64,000 nt of DNA from a virus, in the IMG/VR virus record IMGVR_UViG_3300024346_000015, positions 1 through 64,000 of that record. One strand, 5' to 3'. Every line of letters starts with the position of its first letter. Position 1 is the first letter of the stretch. Under the pieces are notes generated by a model. The model did not search any database. It saw only the letters and a list, made by a program, of their open reading frames with translations, and was not told the DNA's origin. Of this stretch, positions 53,217 through 61,725 are shown piece after piece. The position numbers and the translations under genes are program-made.

Positions 53217-54544
53217 TATCCCCTCACCAACTTGCACACTGTCATAACAACATCATGACGTGTGTTCTTGAATGTATGTCTTGTGTTATAGATTAGGAAC
53301 TCACCTGTTCGCAATAAGTCGAAAGGTTCTGTTGATTGTGGATCACCATCATCGGAGATTGTTTGGATCTTAACTATATCACCAACACTGGCTTTGGCAA
53401 CAATGAATCCTGCGCCTGGAACAGTTAATTCAAATTGATTCTTGTATAACATATTTCTTATAGCAACGTTTCCGACCTTAGTCTTGAAACTGCCTGGCTT
53501 CATTTCATCATGATAACTCTTGAACGTACCATATGTACCTGTAGATGTAATCTGATGATATATTCTAGAATCTAATTGATCAACGTATTCATCATTTAGC
53601 TTAAATTCTTCTGGATATACGTTTTGTTTCCCAGCCTCTATTATACCAGAATCTGAGATTTTGTCAAGCAATTTCTTTACACTAAAGTGTTCCGAACCAA
53701 TTTGTCCTGTCGCAAGGTTAGTATTTCTGTAGGATGCACCGACACCACCCGCCATCATCTGTTTAAATGTGTTCTGTAACTTGGCGGTTCTCATGGTCTG
53801 CACTTGGAAGGTACGGTGTAACGGAGACTTATCTTCGGTCTTCTTTACGTTCGATGGTGAGTACAGATACGGCAACTCACTATTCCAAGGGTCTTGTTCC
53901 AACATCTTGTCAAGACTACCCAACCGGATATTAGTGTCGTGTATAGATGCATACAAGAATAACGGACAACCATTGGTGGTAGTGGCTCTGTCTCTCAACC
54001 AATCACATGCTTCGAGTGGATGCAAGTAAGGGATCAGTATCTTCATGTTACTTTGGATAGATGGTTCTAGATAGGACAAGTCTACGTCTTTCCGTAGATC
54101 CTGACCACATATCTTAGTGATCTCTTTTTCTAACGTATCCGTGACTGTACGTGATATCTTCTTAGACTTACTAACGACAGCGTGTTCGTCCATGATAGTG
54201 AACACATATATACTGGCTTGTCCAGCATCATTACTTTTAATCACTTGATCAATACTAGTCATTATAAACGATCTAGACATTACTGGCAATAAAGTTTTAT
54301 CTTCAGATGCCATTTCAATGAATAATCTTTCGGTTCCAGAAAATCCTATACCATCAACGAAACCCTGATCATCAGATATAGCAATCTGGCCAGAGATATA
54401 AGGTTTCTCTAGACTCTCAAAGAATACCAATTCTACAATGTTAGAGTTCAAATTGATACGGTTAGAAACGTCCTCACCACCCTGTTGTTCGGAAGTGATA
54501 AACGCCTGCGTTATCTTATATTGTGATTGGTTCTCGTTCTTCAT
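53216..54544 (-). CDS. 27: Baseplate hub protein, gp27-like
   Basis: This 442-residue protein lies directly upstream of the OB domain gene, the place of gp27, whose trimer forms the hub socket for gp5. It has an N-terminal tube-like domain (IVELVFFESLEKPYISGQIAISDDQGF), a long central region with ILIPYLHPLEACDWLRDRATT (a helix typical of hub proteins of the gp27/gpD type) and a C-terminal beta domain (VTGAGFIV-type FELTVPGAGFIVAKASVGDIVKI). T4 gp27 has 391 residues. It overlaps gp53 by four bases. Confidence 0.75.
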   Translation of the reverse strand: MKNENQSQYKITQAFITSEQQGGEDVSNRINLNSNIVELVFFESLEKPYISGQIAISDDQGFVDGIGFSGTERLFIEMASEDKTLLPVMSRSFIMTSIDQVIKSNDAGQASIYVFTIMDEHAVVSKSKKISRTVTDTLEKEITKICGQDLRKDVDLSYLEPSIQSNMKILIPYLHPLEACDWLRDRATTTNGCPLFLYASIHDTNIRLGSLDKMLEQDPWNSELPYLYSPSNVKKTEDKSPLHRTFQVQTMRTAKLQNTFKQMMAGGVGASYRNTNLATGQIGSEHFSVKKLLDKISDSGIIEAGKQNVYPEEFKLNDEYVDQLDSRIYHQITSTGTYGTFKSYHDEMKPGSFKTKVGNVAIRNMLYKNQFELTVPGAGFIVAKASVGDIVKIQTISDDGDPQSTEPFDLLRTGEFLIYNTRHTFKNTRHDVVMTVCKLVRG

Positions 54545-55581
54545 CGGTTATTTGTCAACCTATAAAATTCTTTAGTTACACTTTCAACACTAGTGTCTTT
54601 CAATACCTTGATCTGTTTCAAGTCTTCGTTACGTGCGATCATTCGTTCATAGTAGGTCACTTCGGTTAACGATGAAGGTATCTCTTCCACAAATGGATCG
54701 ATGTCTACGTATTCTCCAGCTGCATTCTCATAATGATGTACAGCGTTGTATTGTGCATCTTCTCTATGAATACGTGCGAATACTACTAGACCAGTGGTAT
54801 CGTCACGGAAGTAGATCTGTTCTCCCGCCTGAAACCTTGCTTCACCATCATTAAACAATCGCACTCTTGCGGTCAATGTATACTCATAGTTACCGACTTC
54901 GAATGGGATGTTTCTAATATTTACGATAGTATCTATCTGAGATAGTGTCAAGGTATACCCAGTCAAAGAAACGGGATCTGCCGTTGGATTGTCTAAGTCT
55001 TTTTTCAACAAGATCCACTGATCGGTATTTGCGAAACGTTTCAATGGATCTGTCAATGATATTTCAGCTGCACCGTTAGTGTTAATCGTTACAACAAAGT
55101 CTTCGTTGCCTTCTATGTACGCATGTTCAGTATCGATGGTCAATTGACCCAAGTCTAGGTTTCGTTTGATGATCGTTCCTACGGTACCCGATATCTGACC
55201 CGTTACTGTTCGACCAACCTTGAAGTCATAACCACCTTCGGCAGTTGCAATGTCTGCGGTAGTTGTGATGATACGATGCGGGTAGAAACCTTTAGCACGT
55301 TCCAACAACTCTTCGGTCTTCAACGGCCAACCAGACTCACGTAAGTGGTCATTCATCAGATAGAATGTCCAGTAATGAGTGTAGTCACCATACAACTGTA
55401 ATGCTAACGTATCCGGTCTATCTCCAGACTTGATAGTATAATCTTCGTAGAATGCCTGTTGCGGTTTGACCTGATCAATGATATCGACATATTGAGTAAG
55501 ATTCTGGAAAAGAGAATATGAAGTCTCGTCCCCGAACTTATAATATAACTTCTCAAACCGTTGAAAGTATTTTGTACTCAT
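54541..55581 (-). CDS. 53: Baseplate wedge protein gp53 with central insertion
   Basis: 346 residues against 196 in T4. Residues 1 to about 103 are gp53-like: YFQRFEKLYYKFGD, then YEDYTIKSGDRPDTLALQLYGDYTHYWTFYLMND, and the C-terminus YERMIARNEDLKQIKVLKDTSVESV is the gp53 C-terminal block. Between them (about 105-285) is an insertion with repeated beta elements (VTGQISGTVGTIIKRNL and YTLTLSQIDTIVNIRNIPF). gp53 connects adjacent wedges. It shares one base with gp48 and overlaps gp27 by four. Confidence 0.85.
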   Translation of the reverse strand: MSTKYFQRFEKLYYKFGDETSYSLFQNLTQYVDIIDQVKPQQAFYEDYTIKSGDRPDTLALQLYGDYTHYWTFYLMNDHLRESGWPLKTEELLERAKGFYPHRIITTTADIATAEGGYDFKVGRTVTGQISGTVGTIIKRNLDLGQLTIDTEHAYIEGNEDFVVTINTNGAAEISLTDPLKRFANTDQWILLKKDLDNPTADPVSLTGYTLTLSQIDTIVNIRNIPFEVGNYEYTLTARVRLFNDGEARFQAGEQIYFRDDTTGLVVFARIHREDAQYNAVHHYENAAGEYVDIDPFVEEIPSSLTEVTYYERMIARNEDLKQIKVLKDTSVESVTKEFYRLTNNR

Positions 55582-56627
55582 TAGAATCCAACTCCATCCG
55601 CATCCACGTCAAGAATATCTTTCTTGGATAGTGTAACGGTTTCGGTAAAGTTAAGGTTCATATCCACTTCGAGGAACTCTCCATCATCGTGGAACGCCAT
55701 CTGACTCGCATTGTAAGTGGTATCAACCGAACGTAGGAAACAAGGTTTAACTTTGTGTGCAATAGTCTTACCATCATATTCGAACTCAAGGTTAAACTTG
55801 TTAGGGAACTGATAACCCAGAGACAACTCTTGTCCACCAATTGTAACAGGAATGTCTTCGGGATACAACTCACTACGGAAAAAGTTAACGATCTTCTTGA
55901 CCTGTGCAGCCTCTTCCTTAGATCGTGCAATCATCTTAAAGTTAAACGCAAACTCTCGCATATTAACTTGTTTAAATAACGAGCGTTGGTTTGGATTCGT
56001 GGTAACACCTGTCTGTAATTTGAGACCCGCAGTAACTTCATCACTGAACTTACCGGCAGACGATGCCAGTTTCACTGTTGCGAGTTTTGCGAGACCATCG
56101 TTTGCACCACCACCACCAGTAAGACCATTCACAAATGACCCTACACCATCTGCCATAGAACCTAATACCGATGCACCACCCGCGACTGCGGCACCTGTTG
56201 CACCTACATCAACGTTCTCGTATGTGACGTTGTCACGGAACTGTAGACCCTGTGGTAGGTACAAAAGTACTTCGGTATCGACAATCTGTCTTGGTCGCAT
56301 ACCCATATCAGTTTCGTTCTGTAGACCGTTGAATGCACCAACATCTTTAGACAGTTCTTCTAATTGTGCAGTAACTTCCTCCAGTTCACCGTAAGATGCT
56401 GTAGTACTCATACCACCGCCACCTTCGTTGTCTTTGGCCTCAGACTTAACCTGATCGAGGAGTTCCTGTCTTTTAGTTTTTAGATTCTTCATATCCTGTT
56501 GTTTATCGGATAAGATATCAGACAAACCTGTATTGAAGTACTGTTCAGCGAACAGAGTGAATCTGATTCTACCTTTATAATCATCTTCGTCATGAAGAGG
56601 ATATTGATATGTGTTTTTTGCGCTCAT
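55581..56627 (-). CDS. 48: Baseplate tail-tube cap protein gp48
   Basis: This 348-residue protein (364 aa in T4) has an N-terminal YPLHDEDDYKGRIRFTLF strand, a coiled coil at about 44-100 (KNLKTKRQELLDQVKSEA), a Gly/Ala-rich middle, and a C-terminal tube-like domain: QRSLFKQVNMREFAFNFKMIARSKEEAAQVKKIVNFFRSELYPED and KFNLEFEYDGKTIAHKVKPCFL. gp48 caps the hub and forms the first ring of the tube with gp54. It is the first gene of the hub unit gp48-gp53-gp27-gp5-amidase-needle. gp48 and gp54 are distant relatives; the order and length favour gp48. Confidence 0.8.
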   Translation of the reverse strand: MSAKNTYQYPLHDEDDYKGRIRFTLFAEQYFNTGLSDILSDKQQDMKNLKTKRQELLDQVKSEAKDNEGGGGMSTTASYGELEEVTAQLEELSKDVGAFNGLQNETDMGMRPRQIVDTEVLLYLPQGLQFRDNVTYENVDVGATGAAVAGGASVLGSMADGVGSFVNGLTGGGGANDGLAKLATVKLASSAGKFSDEVTAGLKLQTGVTTNPNQRSLFKQVNMREFAFNFKMIARSKEEAAQVKKIVNFFRSELYPEDIPVTIGGQELSLGYQFPNKFNLEFEYDGKTIAHKVKPCFLRSVDTTYNASQMAFHDDGEFLEVDMNLNFTETVTLSKKDILDVDADGVGF

Positions 56628-56636
56628 AACTTTTCC

Positions 56637-56644
56637 GATAAATA
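56637..56644 (+). promoter_or_regulatory. Candidate late promoter (GATAAATA) of the gp4 operon
   Basis: Plus strand GATAAATAG, 40 nt upstream of gp4. Same variant as at 2462-2469. Confidence 0.6.
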
Positions 56645-56667
56645 GGGTTATTAAAAACTTCTATTTC

Positions 56668-56675
56668 TATTTATA
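56668..56675 (-). promoter_or_regulatory. T4-type late promoter of the gp48 hub unit
   Basis: Minus strand TATAAATAG, 41 nt upstream of gp48. It lies beyond the opposing plus-strand promoter (56637-56644), so the two transcripts would overlap by about 10 nt at their 5' ends. Confidence 0.8.
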
Positions 56676-56683
56676 AGGATTCT

Positions 56684-57172
56684 ATGGCGTATTCGGGCAA
56701 ATATAAACCAAAAAACCCAGAGAAGTATTTGGGTGACGTGACCAACATAGTGTATCGATCATTATGGGAAAGACACGTAATGCGCCATTGTGACAATGAC
56801 TCTAACATCAAGGAGTGGGGATCGGAAGAGATCGTCATACCTTATCTATATGAAGTGGACAGAAAATACCACCGTTACTTCATGGACTTTGTTATTGTGT
56901 ACAAGAACGGTACGACTAAGTTGATCGAAGTGAAACCTTTCAAAGAGACCCAACTACCCAAGATGAAAGGTAGACGTACTAAACGTATGTTAACAGAATC
57001 GTTCACCTATGTCAAGAATCAGAACAAATGGAAAGCTGCATCTGAGTATGCAAAGGATCGGGGGTGGGGATTCGAGATATGGACTGAAAAAGAGTTGACT
57101 GCGATGGGTATTATGCCTAAATCGACTAAACCATTAAAACCACTAAAACCTTTTAAGAAACGTAAAAAATAA
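56684..57172 (+). CDS. 4: Head completion protein gp4
   Basis: This 162-residue protein is close to T4 gp4 (150 aa): the start MAYSGKYKPKNPEKYLGD, ITYRS-type IVYRSLWERHVM (E29), WGSEEIVIPY, the RYFMDF strand (D68), LIEVKPFKETQLP with E82-x-K84, and KWKAASEYAKDRGWGFEIWTE. E29, D68, E82 and K84 make a TnsA/PD-(D/E)xK-like nuclease site. In T4, gp4 is needed to complete filled heads before tail joining. An AAGGA ribosome-binding site is 4 nt upstream of ATG. First gene of the plus-strand late cluster. Confidence 0.95.
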   Translation: MAYSGKYKPKNPEKYLGDVTNIVYRSLWERHVMRHCDNDSNIKEWGSEEIVIPYLYEVDRKYHRYFMDFVIVYKNGTTKLIEVKPFKETQLPKMKGRRTKRMLTESFTYVKNQNKWKAASEYAKDRGWGFEIWTEKELTAMGIMPKSTKPLKPLKPFKKRKK

Positions 57173-57173
57173 G

Positions 57174-57181
57174 TATAAATA
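57174..57181 (+). promoter_or_regulatory. T4-type late promoter immediately before the gp2-like gene
   Basis: Plus strand TATAAATAG, 5 nt before the ATG at 57187. Initiation would be expected at or next to that ATG, implying a leaderless or nearly leaderless message. Confidence 0.75.
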
Positions 57182-57186
57182 GACGT

Positions 57187-57792
57187 ATGAGTAATTTATT
57201 TAACAGACTAGAACTACAGGCATTCCGTGCGGGAGTTACACCTCGTACCAAGGAGAGTCGTGATTGGTTCCGACAGAAAGCATCTAATCTACGATCTATC
57301 AACCGTGAAGCGTTGATGAAAGAAGATCCGTTGAAGAAACGTGATGCGGGTAAAGCAGACAATCGTGAGATGATCGGTAGTATGCAGATGTTTTTCTATG
57401 ATCCAAAACATAAGAAGACATTGCCGTACTACGATGCGTTTCCGTTGGTCATCATTGTTGGCCCAGCGGAAGGTGGGTTCTACGGACTCAACTTGCATTA
57501 CTTACCTCCGATACTTCGTGCGAAGTTTCTGGATGCGTTGATGGGTGTACTTGGACAAAAGATGACCCAGAGTGCGAGACAAGCATTAACTTATAATATG
57601 TTGAAGAAGGCCGCCAAGATGCGGTACTACAAACCGTGTTTGAAACACTATCTAACCGCACATGTAAAGAGTCGGTTCGCAGAAGTACAAACACCAGAGT
57701 GGGAGATTGCAACATTCTTACCGACTGCACAGTTCCGTAAGGCAAACTCACAGAAAGTATTCTACGATTCAAGGCAAAAGATAGATGGCTAA
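57187..57792 (+). CDS. 2: gp2-like DNA end protector / head protein
   Basis: This 201-residue protein has the start LFNRLELQAFRAGVTPRTKESRDWFRQKAS and the core MFFYDPKHKKTLPYYDAFPLVIIVGPAEGGFYGLNLHYLPP, a block I associate with proteins annotated as gp2 (DNA end protector) in T4-like phages. In T4, gp2 binds DNA ends in the filled head, protecting them from RecBCD, and lies next to gp4 as here. T4 gp2 has 274 residues, so this version is shorter. The function is inferred from neighbourhood and recalled similarity, not from a catalytic motif. It overlaps gp54 by eight bases. Confidence 0.6.
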   Translation: MSNLFNRLELQAFRAGVTPRTKESRDWFRQKASNLRSINREALMKEDPLKKRDAGKADNREMIGSMQMFFYDPKHKKTLPYYDAFPLVIIVGPAEGGFYGLNLHYLPPILRAKFLDALMGVLGQKMTQSARQALTYNMLKKAAKMRYYKPCLKHYLTAHVKSRFAEVQTPEWEIATFLPTAQFRKANSQKVFYDSRQKIDG

Positions 57793-58483
57793 CTCAGTAA
57801 ACCAAATAGGTAACATTGAACAACTCAAGACTCTGATCGGTAGGAGTGGTGGCATACAACGTCCCAACCTCTACCGTGTACAGTTACCACCTATCGAAGG
57901 TTATGATACCAAAGATCTAAACTTATTGTGTAAGGCAGTAACCATGCCAGGCAGACAGTTAGGTACGATCGAAAAACAGATGGGTACATTCAAGATGGAC
58001 GTTGTTAACGCAATGACCTTGAGTGAAGTAACTATGGTGTTTCACGTACCGTCTAATCATGTCGTCAAGTCTTACTTCGAAGCATGGCAGTCTGCGATGT
58101 GGACACGTGGTGAGGTAGGTTACTACAAAGACTATTGCAGAGATATCGTTGTCGAGACTATACAGAAAGGTGCGTCCATTCCGTTGTACAACAAACAGAT
58201 CCCGTTCCTGACTAAACTGTCACCAACTATCAGAAACAGATTACCTGACATTGGCCCATTCAAGTTCTCTCAAGGAGAGGTTGATCTTGATTTGGGAACA
58301 ACAGACGAACCAGCATACACGTGTCGATTAATCGATGCGATTCCGACTACACTAAGTGACATCCAGTTGGGTGACGATCAAGGCGATGCAATTATGGAAC
58401 TTACGATATCGTTCAAGTTCAAAGATTGGTACAGTAAAGCGCACGATGCGAAGCGACTTTTTAGTGGACTAAATATACGTTAG
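57785..58483 (+). CDS. 54: Baseplate tail tube initiator, gp54-like
   Basis: This 232-residue protein is of the tube-fold type: RPNLYRVQLPPIEGYDTKDLNLLCKAVTMPGRQLGTIEKQM, the common start of tube, gp54 and gp48 proteins, then TMVFHVPSNHVVKSYFEAWQSAMW, and the end AIPTTLSDIQLGDDQGDAIMELTISFKF. T4 gp54 has 320 residues and begins tube polymerisation on gp48. It is longer than the true tube protein of this phage and placed in the gp54-gp26-gp29 cluster, which supports gp54. Another tube-like initiator function cannot be excluded. Confidence 0.7.
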   Translation: MANSVNQIGNIEQLKTLIGRSGGIQRPNLYRVQLPPIEGYDTKDLNLLCKAVTMPGRQLGTIEKQMGTFKMDVVNAMTLSEVTMVFHVPSNHVVKSYFEAWQSAMWTRGEVGYYKDYCRDIVVETIQKGASIPLYNKQIPFLTKLSPTIRNRLPDIGPFKFSQGEVDLDLGTTDEPAYTCRLIDAIPTTLSDIQLGDDQGDAIMELTISFKFKDWYSKAHDAKRLFSGLNIR

Positions 58484-58527
58484 ACAACCCTGAATTAAAC
58501 TATTTCTAAATTATTAGGAGAAATGAA

Positions 58528-59244
58528 ATGGCATTACCCAAGTTAAACACCGCACCGCTATATGAATTGGCGGTTCCTTCGACCGGACAGAAAGTAAGTT
58601 TTCGTCCGTATCTAGTGAAGGAAGAGAAAGTGTTGATGATGGCGTTTGAATCTGGAGATCAGAAACAAGCGTTGAAAGCAATCGTCTCAACAATTGATGC
58701 GTGTGTTCAAGAGAAGTTGACGGTCAGAGACTTAGCAACATTCGATGTAGAGTATATGTTTACTCAGATTCGTTCTAAGTCTGCCGGTGAAAAGGCGACC
58801 GTGATGTTGAAGTGTAAGGAATGTGGGACACAACACGAGTACAGCGTTGACTTATCAACGATTGGTGTTGACATCCCAGACGATAGTGGTCTGATTGAGC
58901 TGACCGACAATATAACGATCGAGATGCGTTATCCACCATATAGTTCATTGATGGATAGTAATCTAAATGCTGATCAGATGGAATTAGGATTAGCGATGGT
59001 CGTGAGTAGTGTCAGTGCAATCATTGTTACTAACGGACTAGAAGAAGAACGAATAGATGCGAAAGACGTATCTAAAAAAGAAATATACGATTTCATCGAA
59101 TCGATGACGAGTGAACAGTTTGAGAGAGTTACCCAGTATATCGGAGATCTCCCAGCCATGAAACATAATGCGAAGTTTACTTGTTTGAATTGTGATACCG
59201 AAAATGACATGGAACTTAAAGGGATATCGGATTTTTTATCCTAA
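58528..59244 (+). CDS. 26: gp26-family baseplate/tail assembly protein (zero-frame product)
   Basis: This 238-residue member of the T4 gp26 baseplate family (208 aa in T4) has the LVKEEKVLMMAFESGDQKQALKAIVSTIDACV helix, a zinc-ribbon-like pair CKEC (C96, C99) and a second pair CLNC (C219, C222), and the PPYSSLMDSN segment. Despite its name, T4 gp26 has been hard to place in the mature baseplate. Here the gene ends on a slippery heptamer and is followed by an open -1 frame and then the tape measure, which is the layout of tail-assembly chaperones. A good AGGAGA site precedes the ATG. Confidence 0.88.
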   Translation: MALPKLNTAPLYELAVPSTGQKVSFRPYLVKEEKVLMMAFESGDQKQALKAIVSTIDACVQEKLTVRDLATFDVEYMFTQIRSKSAGEKATVMLKCKECGTQHEYSVDLSTIGVDIPDDSGLIELTDNITIEMRYPPYSSLMDSNLNADQMELGLAMVVSSVSAIIVTNGLEEERIDAKDVSKKEIYDFIESMTSEQFERVTQYIGDLPAMKHNAKFTCLNCDTENDMELKGISDFLS

Positions 59245-59432
59245 ACCTTTCTCATGATAGTCTTGTAAACCATTATAAGACGAATTTTGCAATGATGCAA
59301 CATCATCATTATAGTTTAACAGAACTGGACATGATGATGCCATGGGAGAGGGAGATTTACGTCAGTATGTTATTGGATCACATTAAAGAAGAGAATGAAC
59401 GTATAGAACAACAAAATAAACAAAACGGATAG
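58528..59432 (+). CDS. Predicted -1 frameshift product of gp26 (about 301 residues)
   Basis: The last codons of gp26 are GAT TTT TTA TCC TAA, giving slippery T-TTT-TTA at 59232-59238 in the correct register. After a -1 slip the frame stays open through 64 codons to TAG at 59430-59432. That segment reads like protein, with SLTELDMMMPWEREIYVSML and a charged end HIKEENERIEQQNK. An AAGGGA lies 7 nt upstream of the heptamer, as in dnaX. An 8-bp hairpin at 59260-59281 (GTCTTGTA/TATAAGAC) lies about 21 nt downstream, farther than usual. The tape measure starts 4 nt after the TAG. Frame and motif are seen directly; the slip itself is inferred. Confidence 0.72.
59232..59238 (+). promoter_or_regulatory. 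TTTTTTA programmed -1 frameshift heptamer
   Basis: X-XXY-YYZ heptamer T-TTT-TTA in frame 0 of gp26, six bases before its TAA stop. See the frameshift product entry for the surrounding stimulators. Confidence 0.75.
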
Positions 59433-59436
59433 AGTA

Positions 59437-61725
59437 ATGGCAAAACAGGCGAACTTACAAGGTGCGATCGACAAGTTAAGAACTTCTAATGAGAAGGTTC
59501 TTGGCGAGATGAATGATCGTTCAGGTGAAATTGCATTCAACACAAGAACCACCAAGAATCTTATTGGTGATATGTTGGATGGGATGGCTCTCGATCGTCA
59601 AAGAGGTCAAGACGAGGAAGAAACCGTAGCACCAGCCGGTGGGGGTCGTGATAACGGTTCTCCGGAAAGTAAAGACTCTGGTGGTGGACTCGGTATCGCA
59701 AGAATGTTGGCAGGACTTGCCGGTGCAGCCCTTGGTTTTGTAAGTGGTTTCATTAGTGCGTTTACTAGACCATTGATGAAAGCATTAAAGTCTTTCAAGA
59801 AGGCGTTCTCGTCAAGTACGTTAGGTAAAACCGTAACTCAATTCGGTAAGAACCTATCCAAACAGTTTAAGTTGTTCTTCAAACCTCTGGTCAATACACT
59901 CAAGAATATTCGTATTGCATTCTCTGAAGGACTCAAAGGCAATGCGAAAGTAGTCCGTGGCGCCATGGGTAGAATGATGAATCCAGTAAAAGGATTCGTT
60001 GGTATCTTTGGTCGTATCGGTAACTTGTTGAGTCCGATAGTCAAGGATATGAAGAGACGTATCAAGGTTGTCCGAAAGTCATTTGGTTTACTCCGAACGG
60101 GTGTGAGCAGTGTTTCTGGATTCTTTGGTCGTATCGGATCAGTCTTCTCTAGAGTAGGTCAAGGTATAAAGGCTGCGGGTTCAGCACTAGGTAGTCTAGG
60201 AAACGTCTTCAAAGGTTTCTTTAAAGTGTTCGCCACCATTGGTCGTGTAGTTGCGTTCCCTATAACCATCATCACTGGATTGGTCGGTGGTTTCATGAAC
60301 ATGTTCAAAGAAGGTAAGGAGTCTATGGCCAAAGGCGATAGTTTCTTTAAGGTCTTTGTCAATGGTTTCTATGGATTCATCGAAGGTGCGATCAATGCTG
60401 TCATAATGGCACCATTAGATATGTTGAAAGATGGTATCGGTTGGATTGCTGGTAAACTAGGATTCGAGAACTTCGAGAACATGTTGGCTGGATTCAGTTT
60501 CTCAGGACTGTTCAGTGGATTGATCGATGGTATAAAGAACATGATCTTCGGAATCGCAGACTTCTTTGTACAACTAGTGACAGATCCGATTGGTCTATTC
60601 AAGAAGATAGGTGCAGCGATCGGTAGTTTCATGGGTTCTATCGGAGAGAGTATCTCCGGTATGTTCGGAAACTTGATTGATGGTGTATTCGGATTCTTCA
60701 CGGGTGATGAAGGTATGTTCGCCAAACTAGGTGAAGGTGTCGCTAATATTAAGAACAAGTTTAGAGAGTTTATCCTTGGTATGTTACCGGAGAGAGGATC
60801 GTTCCTTGAGAAGTTTGTTCCTGATTCCGTCTATGAGTGGGCGGGTACTACTGCACCACCGGCAGAAGCGGGAGCGGAACCTGTCGCTGACGCACAAGGA
60901 GCAACACCAGAAGTAGAGATGACCAAGGAAGAACTACAGAAACAATTAGTGGCAGACAAAAAAGATCTTGCAGATGCAACTCAAGCAAGAGATGATGGAA
61001 CTGGTTCGGATCTTGAAGTCGAGAAGATGCAGATGTTCGTAGATGCAACAGAGATGCAACTAGCCGGACTCAAAGAGTTGACCACCTCTAACAAAGATAT
61101 GAATGACGCAAGACTTGAGGCAATCAAGACTAACGACACATCTAAGTTAGAAGAAGTGAAGAAGAAAGAACGTAGACCTCGTAAGTCCTATGAAGAACTA
61201 CAAATGGATAGACTTGCGAAGATGAAGGATCAACTTGAAAGAGGTGAGGCAACCTTCACGTGGTCACAGGCAGAGTTAGATGGAGCAAATGCAGCAGACC
61301 GAGAATGGATGATGCAAGATAACTCTGAGGAAGGTCAAGCGAATCAGTTGAAAGAACTCAGTAAGAGTATCGCAGCGAAAGAAAAAGAACTTGAAGACTA
61401 TAAACTAAAACAAGCACAAAAAGAGATGGATATCGCTAAGTATGGTTCTGCTCAAGGGGCGAGACTTGCGAAGATGTCTGAAGCTGACCGTGAGAAGAAT
61501 CTTACACGTGCAAGAGAAATGATTGCGAAATCTGAGAGAGGCGAAGAGGTTCTTGCAGTCAATAAGAGAAGAGCAGAAGCGTTACTCGCTGCAGATGCAA
61601 ATAGACAATCCTCAATGATAGTCGCACCGTCTACCAACGTAGTAAACAACAGCGCACCTACTACCGCAGTTATGAACATGAACATGCCTGCAACCGATGC
61701 ATTAGACCTTAGTTACGGTACATAA
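59437..61725 (+). CDS. 29: Tape measure protein, gp29-like
   Basis: This 762-residue protein has the tape-measure plan: a helical N-terminus, a Gly/Ala-rich hydrophobic segment (GLGIARMLAGLAGAALGFVSGFISAF, about 82-107), a long amphipathic middle rich in FGRIG/FSGLFSGLI repeats with several hydrophobic stretches (about 230-440), and a charged coiled coil (about 490-720, for example KEKELEDYKLKQAQKEMDIAK). T4 gp29 has 590 residues; a longer protein predicts a longer tail tube. It follows the gp26 frameshift frame by 4 nt. The stop is immediately followed by the convergent gp32 terminator. A C-terminal segment with NNSAPTTAVMNMNMP is typical of such proteins. Confidence 0.85.
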   Translation: MAKQANLQGAIDKLRTSNEKVLGEMNDRSGEIAFNTRTTKNLIGDMLDGMALDRQRGQDEEETVAPAGGGRDNGSPESKDSGGGLGIARMLAGLAGAALGFVSGFISAFTRPLMKALKSFKKAFSSSTLGKTVTQFGKNLSKQFKLFFKPLVNTLKNIRIAFSEGLKGNAKVVRGAMGRMMNPVKGFVGIFGRIGNLLSPIVKDMKRRIKVVRKSFGLLRTGVSSVSGFFGRIGSVFSRVGQGIKAAGSALGSLGNVFKGFFKVFATIGRVVAFPITIITGLVGGFMNMFKEGKESMAKGDSFFKVFVNGFYGFIEGAINAVIMAPLDMLKDGIGWIAGKLGFENFENMLAGFSFSGLFSGLIDGIKNMIFGIADFFVQLVTDPIGLFKKIGAAIGSFMGSIGESISGMFGNLIDGVFGFFTGDEGMFAKLGEGVANIKNKFREFILGMLPERGSFLEKFVPDSVYEWAGTTAPPAEAGAEPVADAQGATPEVEMTKEELQKQLVADKKDLADATQARDDGTGSDLEVEKMQMFVDATEMQLAGLKELTTSNKDMNDARLEAIKTNDTSKLEEVKKKERRPRKSYEELQMDRLAKMKDQLERGEATFTWSQAELDGANAADREWMMQDNSEEGQANQLKELSKSIAAKEKELEDYKLKQAQKEMDIAKYGSAQGARLAKMSEADREKNLTRAREMIAKSERGEEVLAVNKRRAEALLAADANRQSSMIVAPSTNVVNNSAPTTAVMNMNMPATDALDLSYGT

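Noticed and set aside
53217-53237. GTG start for the gp5 OB-domain protein
   Set aside because: The ATG at 53216 overlaps the gp27 stop as TAATG and has GAGGGG upstream, a classic coupled start.
55852-56394. 180-residue open frame on the plus strand
   Set aside because: It is antisense to gp48, Pro/Ser-rich and without recognisable domains.
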